Under the pieces are notes generated by a model. That model saw only the letters and a list, made by a program, of their open reading frames with translations. It had not been told where the DNA came from and did no database searches. DNA of 8,798 nucleotides from Myxococcales bacterium (GTDB taxonomy: Bacteria; Myxococcota; Bradymonadia; UBA7976; UBA1532). A program made the position numbers and the translations under genes. The stretch is taken from contig JAGQJJ010000119.1 in NCBI GenBank assembly GCA_020430675.1, positions 1 to 8,798 on the forward strand, written 5' to 3'. Every line of letters begins with the position of its first letter. Position 1 is the stretch's first letter. This document shows, piece by piece, positions 5,882-8,798 of this stretch.

Positions 5882-7009
5882 CTACTTCAGGCCCGCGGCG
5901 TCGAGCCGGTTGATGAAGCTGCGCTTGCGGGCGTGATTGCGGCGAAGTGCGGCCAGGCGGCCGGCGAACTCGAAGTCGGCGCCGGCCCGGGCAGCCAGAT
6001 CGCGCAGGTCGATCAGGTGGGCGGTGGCCTCGTCGTAGGCGCGCGGGGTGGTCGAGAAGAGCAGCGAGCGCACTTTGAGCCAGAGCGTGCTCTCTTGCCC
6101 GGCCAGCAGGTCCAGGTGCCGGGCGCGCGCAGCGGTTGCGGCGGCTTCGCGTTGCCGCCGTGCTTCGGCCGCGCGTCGGGCGCTCTGCTCGGCGGCGATG
6201 GCGCGCAGCTCAGTGGCACGATCGAAGAGCTGGCGCACGGTGCGCGGCGGCGGTGCTGCCGGGCGGGCGCTGCCTTGCGCGGCGCGGAAGCGTCGGCCCA
6301 GCGCGCTGGCCACGGCGGCGTGCTGGCCCTGCGCGACGCGAAGCAGCAGGGCGTCCTTCTCGGCGGCGGACAGCGCGCCGATCCACTCGGCCAGCGCCGC
6401 CGTTTCGAGCGTATCCGACGGGCTGCCTTCCGCGGCGGCGGCGACCAGGTGTTCGTCAACCCAAAGGAACCGGGCCAACGCTTCAAGTGCCGCCGGCAGC
6501 GTTGCCAGACCCGGCGGCACCGGCGGTTCAACCTCATCTCGGGCTTCGCCATCGAGCGAAGCCAGCCACCCGAGGTAGAGCGGCCGCCGGTCGCCCGCCA
6601 GCAGGGCGGTGCGCACGCCGGTCAGGGCTGACATCCATCCCTCGCCGGTGTCCCACTCGCGGAACTCTTCGAGCGCGCGGCCCAGTTCGACGATGACATG
6701 GTCGCCCGACTCAACGATGCGGAGGACTTCATCGGCGCGATACCCCTGCACCGCATCACGGTCGATCGCCTCGCGCGGCAGCCGCAGCGCGAGCTGTCGG
6801 ACGCACCCCATGGCCACATAGACATGCACATCGAAGAACCGCGCCAGCAGCTTCAGCGGGTCGGCCTTGAGGTCGCCGAAGCTGTAGTGGTTGGCAAACC
6901 GCGTCGTCGTGATCTCAGCGCGGGTCGAGATGGCCCGCAGCGTCTGCATTTGCGCCTCGGTCAGCGGATGGTCGACCGCCAGGAACTCATAGTACTGGTA
7001 CTCACTCAT
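5882..7009 (-). CDS. MSEYQYYEF-family conserved protein of unknown function
   Basis: The product is 375 aa. The N-terminus (MSEYQYYEFLAVDHPLTEAQ, then RITTRFANHYSFGDLK-like text at about 30-48, and DPLKLLARFFD) belongs to a family I recall as widespread in bacteria with no assigned reaction. The middle (about 95-240) is helical and includes EEFREWDTGEGWMSALTGVR. Residues 255-305 are Ala/Arg/Glu-rich and probably coiled coil. The C-terminus (YDEATAHLIDLRDLA and ending INRLDAAGLK) is also typical of the family. The frame stays open upstream to 7582, but ATG 7009 is the start: it begins the conserved sequence, has AAGGA 11 nt upstream, and the promoter at 7088-7116 would lie inside any longer version. 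The start overlaps a 16-codon leader ORF by ATGA. Its promoter is a near copy of the CHAT operon's, implying co-regulation. Confidence 0.88.
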   Translation of the reverse strand: MSEYQYYEFLAVDHPLTEAQMQTLRAISTRAEITTTRFANHYSFGDLKADPLKLLARFFDVHVYVAMGCVRQLALRLPREAIDRDAVQGYRADEVLRIVESGDHVIVELGRALEEFREWDTGEGWMSALTGVRTALLAGDRRPLYLGWLASLDGEARDEVEPPVPPGLATLPAALEALARFLWVDEHLVAAAAEGSPSDTLETAALAEWIGALSAAEKDALLLRVAQGQHAAVASALGRRFRAAQGSARPAAPPPRTVRQLFDRATELRAIAAEQSARRAAEARRQREAAATAARARHLDLLAGQESTLWLKVRSLLFSTTPRAYDEATAHLIDLRDLAARAGADFEFAGRLAALRRNHARKRSFINRLDAAGLK

Positions 7010-7056
7010 GTCATCCCGTTTCCTTGAGCGCCAAGCGCCGCTGGAGGCGCGGGCAT
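7006..7056 (-). CDS. 16-codon leader ORF, relic or coupled leader copied from the CHAT gene start
   Basis: Reads MPAPPAALGAQGNGMT then TGA. Its ATG aligns exactly with the CHAT gene ATG (MPAPPA...) inside the shared cassette and keeps the same GGGAG at the same 10-nt spacing. Its TGA (7008-7006) overlaps the ATG (7009-7007) of the 375-aa gene in the ATGA arrangement. Translation through it could deliver ribosomes to the downstream start. It may equally be a fossil left when the cassette was placed in front of this gene. Confidence 0.5.
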   Translation of the reverse strand: MPAPPAALGAQGNGMT

Positions 7057-7116
7057 GGGCGGCGGTCTCCCGATCGAAGTCAGGGGCAGTATAGAGGCTG
7101 GGCATCGGTGGACCAA
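7040..7116 (-). repeat. Upstream regulatory cassette, copy 2
   Basis: Gapless counterpart of 4944-5020: GGCGCGGGCAT, GCGGCGGTCTCCCGATCG and GGCAGTATAGA (forward-strand text) are shared, as is ACCAACCC over the -35 region. Identity falls off on either side (after about 7040 toward the gene, and beyond the -35 box upstream), so the copied unit is roughly the promoter plus the start of the CHAT gene. Confidence 0.85.
7088..7116 (-). promoter_or_regulatory. sigma70-like promoter of the 375-aa gene
   Basis: Read on the minus strand: -35 TTGGTC (7116-7111), a 17-nt spacer, -10 TATACT (7093-7088). The predicted transcript starts near 7081 and has a leader of about 70 nt that includes the 16-codon ORF. 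It matches the CHAT-operon promoter in both hexamers and in spacing. Confidence 0.77.
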
Positions 7117-7258
7117 CCCCGTCGCGCAGCGCGCTGCAGCGCCATCGGGGTCCAGGGTGCGTGTCTCGACCTTGGCGTCGAGCGCTTGATCCGCTTCGAT
7201 AGATCTTCGACCCTGCTGATGCGTCGAGCGCCGTTGTCATCGCCGCTGGAGACCCGAG

Positions 7259-8077
7259 ATGCACCGCCCCGAACCGAACCCGCCCCGCCGCGCTTCGCTT
7301 GTTCCCTCGCTGCTCGCCCTGGCCCTCTTCGCGGCCCTGCTCGCGCCCTCGCTGGCGCAAGGGCGCTGCATGTCGGGCAATTTGACCGTCTGGCCGCCGC
7401 CCGAGACCGCCTTGCCCACGTCGCCGCTCATCTTGATCGAAGGCTTCGGCGACCAGCAGCCGCAGGTGGCGGCGTTGGCGGCGGATGGGTCGGCCGAGCT
7501 GGTGGCGCCGGGGCATCGGGTGGCGTTGGTGGTCGACGCGGTGAATGTGGGGGCGTTTCGGGTGACGCAGGCGGTGGTGCATGCGGCCGAGCCGTTGAAG
7601 CCATCGAAACGGTATGTGTTGAAGCTGCGCGGGGCGAAGGGCAGAGCGGTGGCGACGACCTACTATGGCGACAAGGGGCGCGAGAAGATCGGATGGAAGA
7701 CCGCATCGGCCGAGCCGGCGCCGCTGCAGATGAGCGATGCCTTGCGCATCATCGGGCCGTCGTATGTGGCGTTGGGCTGCGGGCCGAGCGTGAACTTCCA
7801 GGTCGCCGTGCCGGCGACGTCGGGCGCGCCGATCGCGGTGGAAGTCGCGCTGACCGAGGCGGACGCCTCAGCCCATCGCTATGTGGTGCCCATCGAAGAA
7901 GGGGTGTTGCGCATCGGTCATGGCATGTGCGGCGGGCCGTTTGAGGTCACCGGCGCCGACAAGAAGTGGCAGGCGAAGCTGACGCTGCGCGATGCGGCGG
8001 GGCGTGTCTTGCCGGTGGCGGCGGCGCTCGAGTTTGCCGGCGTGGAGCCTGATTCGGCGGGTGGACCTGAGCGCTGA
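7259..8077 (+). CDS. Secreted protein of unknown function, Ig-like character
   Basis: The product is 272 aa. A basic N-terminus (PPRRAS) is followed by a long hydrophobic stretch, about residues 14-33, ending SLAQG, which fits a Sec signal peptide with cleavage after about Ala34. The mature protein is rich in alternating hydrophobics: PLILIEGFGD, VALVVDAVNVG, KRYVLKL, IAVEVALTEAD, AKLTLRDAAGR. This suggests beta-sandwich (Ig-like) domains. Three cysteines (CMSG at about 37, GCGPS, GMCGG) could form a disulfide after export. GGAG lies 7 nt before the ATG. A weak promoter-like pair (TTGGCG at 7172, TCGATA at 7196) precedes it. It is divergent from the 375-aa gene and ends at a good terminator, so it is probably monocistronic. 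I see no catalytic motif. Confidence 0.82.
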   Translation: MHRPEPNPPRRASLVPSLLALALFAALLAPSLAQGRCMSGNLTVWPPPETALPTSPLILIEGFGDQQPQVAALAADGSAELVAPGHRVALVVDAVNVGAFRVTQAVVHAAEPLKPSKRYVLKLRGAKGRAVATTYYGDKGREKIGWKTASAEPAPLQMSDALRIIGPSYVALGCGPSVNFQVAVPATSGAPIAVEVALTEADASAHRYVVPIEEGVLRIGHGMCGGPFEVTGADKKWQAKLTLRDAAGRVLPVAAALEFAGVEPDSAGGPER

Positions 8078-8097
8078 ATGCCACCGATGGCATTTTT
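8077..8097 (+). terminator. Intrinsic terminator after the secreted-protein gene
   Basis: AATGCCA-CCGA-TGGCATT forms a 7-bp stem with a 4-nt loop and runs into five T residues (8093-8097). It begins at the last base of the stop codon of the gene at 7259-8077. Confidence 0.72.
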
Positions 8098-8111
8098 GAA
8101 CCCCAGAATGT

Positions 8112-8138
8112 CACCCGCGGTACCACGGGTGGTACCGC
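8112..8138. repeat. Two overlapping, mutually exclusive hairpins
   Basis: GCGGTACC (8117-8124) pairs with GGTACCGC (8131-8138) around a 6-nt loop. The alternative CACCCG (8112-8117) pairs with CGGGTG (8126-8131). They share bases and cannot form together. The element lies just downstream of the minus-strand gene ending at 8144 and may help stop or protect that transcript, although no T-tract follows on the minus strand. Confidence 0.45.
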
Positions 8139-8143
8139 ACTGA

Positions 8144-8798
8144 TCAGCCGGGCATCGAGGGCAGCGAGGCGCGGTTCTTCGGCGCCGTTCGCGACGGGTG
8201 GCGGATCATGTTCGCCGCGAGGCCCAGGGCGGCGAGGGTGGCGGCGGCCAGGATCTCATAGCAGTACTCGGGCAGCGCCGCGTTGATCACGAAGGCGACC
8301 AGATAGATCGCCGCGGGCCAGAGCAGTCGGAAGTCGATCGCGGCGGCGATCAACGCCGATGACATGAAGTAGATCAGCTCGATGACGCCGATGGCTTCCG
8401 CAAATGGCACGCCCTTCCACATGGCGACGGGCCAATAGAGCACCGGCACCGCAAACGGGATGCCCATGCCGACGGCAAATCGCCGGTTGACGCGGTTGGC
8501 GCGCAGGGTGTCGCGGAACATCCAGGTCGCGACGCCGAGGGCGACGCCGTAGAGCAGGTTGATGGCATACATGGTGCCATGGGCCGCGTCGAAGATGCCA
8601 CTATGGCTCAGGGTGGCCAGGGTGACATAGACCGCGGCGAAGACGGCGCCCATGAGCTGCATGATGCGGGCGCGCTCGTGGCTGCCGATGCGGGTGTCGA
8701 CCTCCTGCTCGATGCGGCGCAGCTTTTCGAGTTCGCGGCCCTCGGCCTTGAGCTGGGCGCCGACGGCGGCTTCCAGGTTGGGGCGGGGCTCGGGCAGC
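8144..8798 (-). CDS. Membrane protein, C-terminal 217 aa (N-terminus off the right edge)
   Basis: The frame is open to the window edge, so the ATG at 8662 is internal and not the likely start. The visible first 45 residues are charged and helical, with coiled-coil character (EGRELEKLRRIEQEVDTRIG). They are followed by about six hydrophobic segments: LMGAVFAAVYVTLATL, YAINLLYGVALGVATW, GMGIPFAVPVLYWPVAMW, AIGVIELIYFMSSALIAAAI, LLWPAAIYLVAFVINA and ILAAATLAALGLAANMI. The tail is short and basic. The arrangement recalls C-terminal membrane domains appended to Ser/Thr kinases, but no kinase motif is in view, so that is a guess. It is convergent with the secreted-protein gene. Confidence 0.75.
   Translation of the reverse strand, partial: LPEPRPNLEAAVGAQLKAEGRELEKLRRIEQEVDTRIGSHERARIMQLMGAVFAAVYVTLATLSHSGIFDAAHGTMYAINLLYGVALGVATWMFRDTLRANRVNRRFAVGMGIPFAVPVLYWPVAMWKGVPFAEAIGVIELIYFMSSALIAAAIDFRLLWPAAIYLVAFVINAALPEYCYEILAAATLAALGLAANMIRHPSRTAPKNRASLPSMPG

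Noticed and set aside
7010..7582. 191-codon N-terminal extension of the 375-aa gene
   Set aside because: It covers the promoter copy, the leader ORF and the start of the divergent secreted-protein gene; the conserved family sequence begins at 7009.
7024..7944. 306-codon plus-strand frame overlapping the secreted-protein gene
   Set aside because: Low-complexity Arg/Gly/Ala translation in another frame; the 7259 frame has a signal peptide, a ribosome binding site and a terminator.
1..8798. CRISPR arrays, tRNA or rRNA genes, insertion sequences, reverse transcriptase
   Set aside because: Looked for and not seen: no spaced direct-repeat array, no cloverleaf-like sequence, no transposase or RT motif on either strand.

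Overview
The window is GC-rich bacterial DNA with strong third-position GC bias. It carries a large multidomain signalling/conflict locus on the minus strand, flanked by envelope or secreted proteins of unknown function. Lipoprotein and Sec signals, Ser/Thr kinase, CHAT, NACHT and FGE domains and sigma70-like promoters fit a Gram-negative bacterium with a complex lifestyle. A myxobacterium-like organism is my best guess, but a high-GC proteobacterium is equally compatible with what can be read.

Left half (1-4960, minus strand): two large genes form a translationally coupled operon. The first (4960 to 2480) encodes a CHAT caspase-like protease, a Ser/Thr kinase and an FGE/sulfatase-modifying-factor-like domain. 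The second starts inside the stop codon of the first (ATGA overlap at 2480-2483) and runs off the left edge. It encodes an EAD1-like effector-associated adaptor domain, a NACHT NTPase and a second FGE-like domain. The two FGE domains are recent paralogues, about three-quarters identical by eye, and repeat at the DNA level. This gene is easily missed because it has no stop codon inside the window.

Middle (4961-7258): a divergent region holds the operon promoter (TTGGTG-N17-TATACT), a 17-bp palindrome and a weak plus-strand promoter candidate. The plus strand then carries a 68-aa protein and, through another ATGA overlap, a 130-aa lipoprotein. Convergent to these is a 375-aa minus-strand protein starting MSEYQYYEF, which I recognise as a widespread family of unknown function. 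Its upstream region is a near copy of the CHAT operon's upstream region: same -35, same 17-nt spacer, same -10, same untranslated leader, and even the first codons of the CHAT gene. Those copied codons now form a 16-codon leader ORF overlapping the start of the 375-aa gene. The shared cassette is the best evidence that this gene belongs to the same regulon or system.

Right end (7259-8798): a secreted 272-aa protein with an Ig-like flavour and a good intrinsic terminator is followed by a convergent, N-terminally truncated protein with a helical region and about six membrane segments.

My working model is an inference. The EAD1-NACHT protein acts as an NTP-dependent sensor/switch. The CHAT-kinase protein is the protease/kinase arm. 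The paired FGE-like domains, of which the complete one lacks the catalytic cysteine pair of true FGEs, act as recognition or docking modules. The MSEYQYYEF protein is a co-regulated accessory component.
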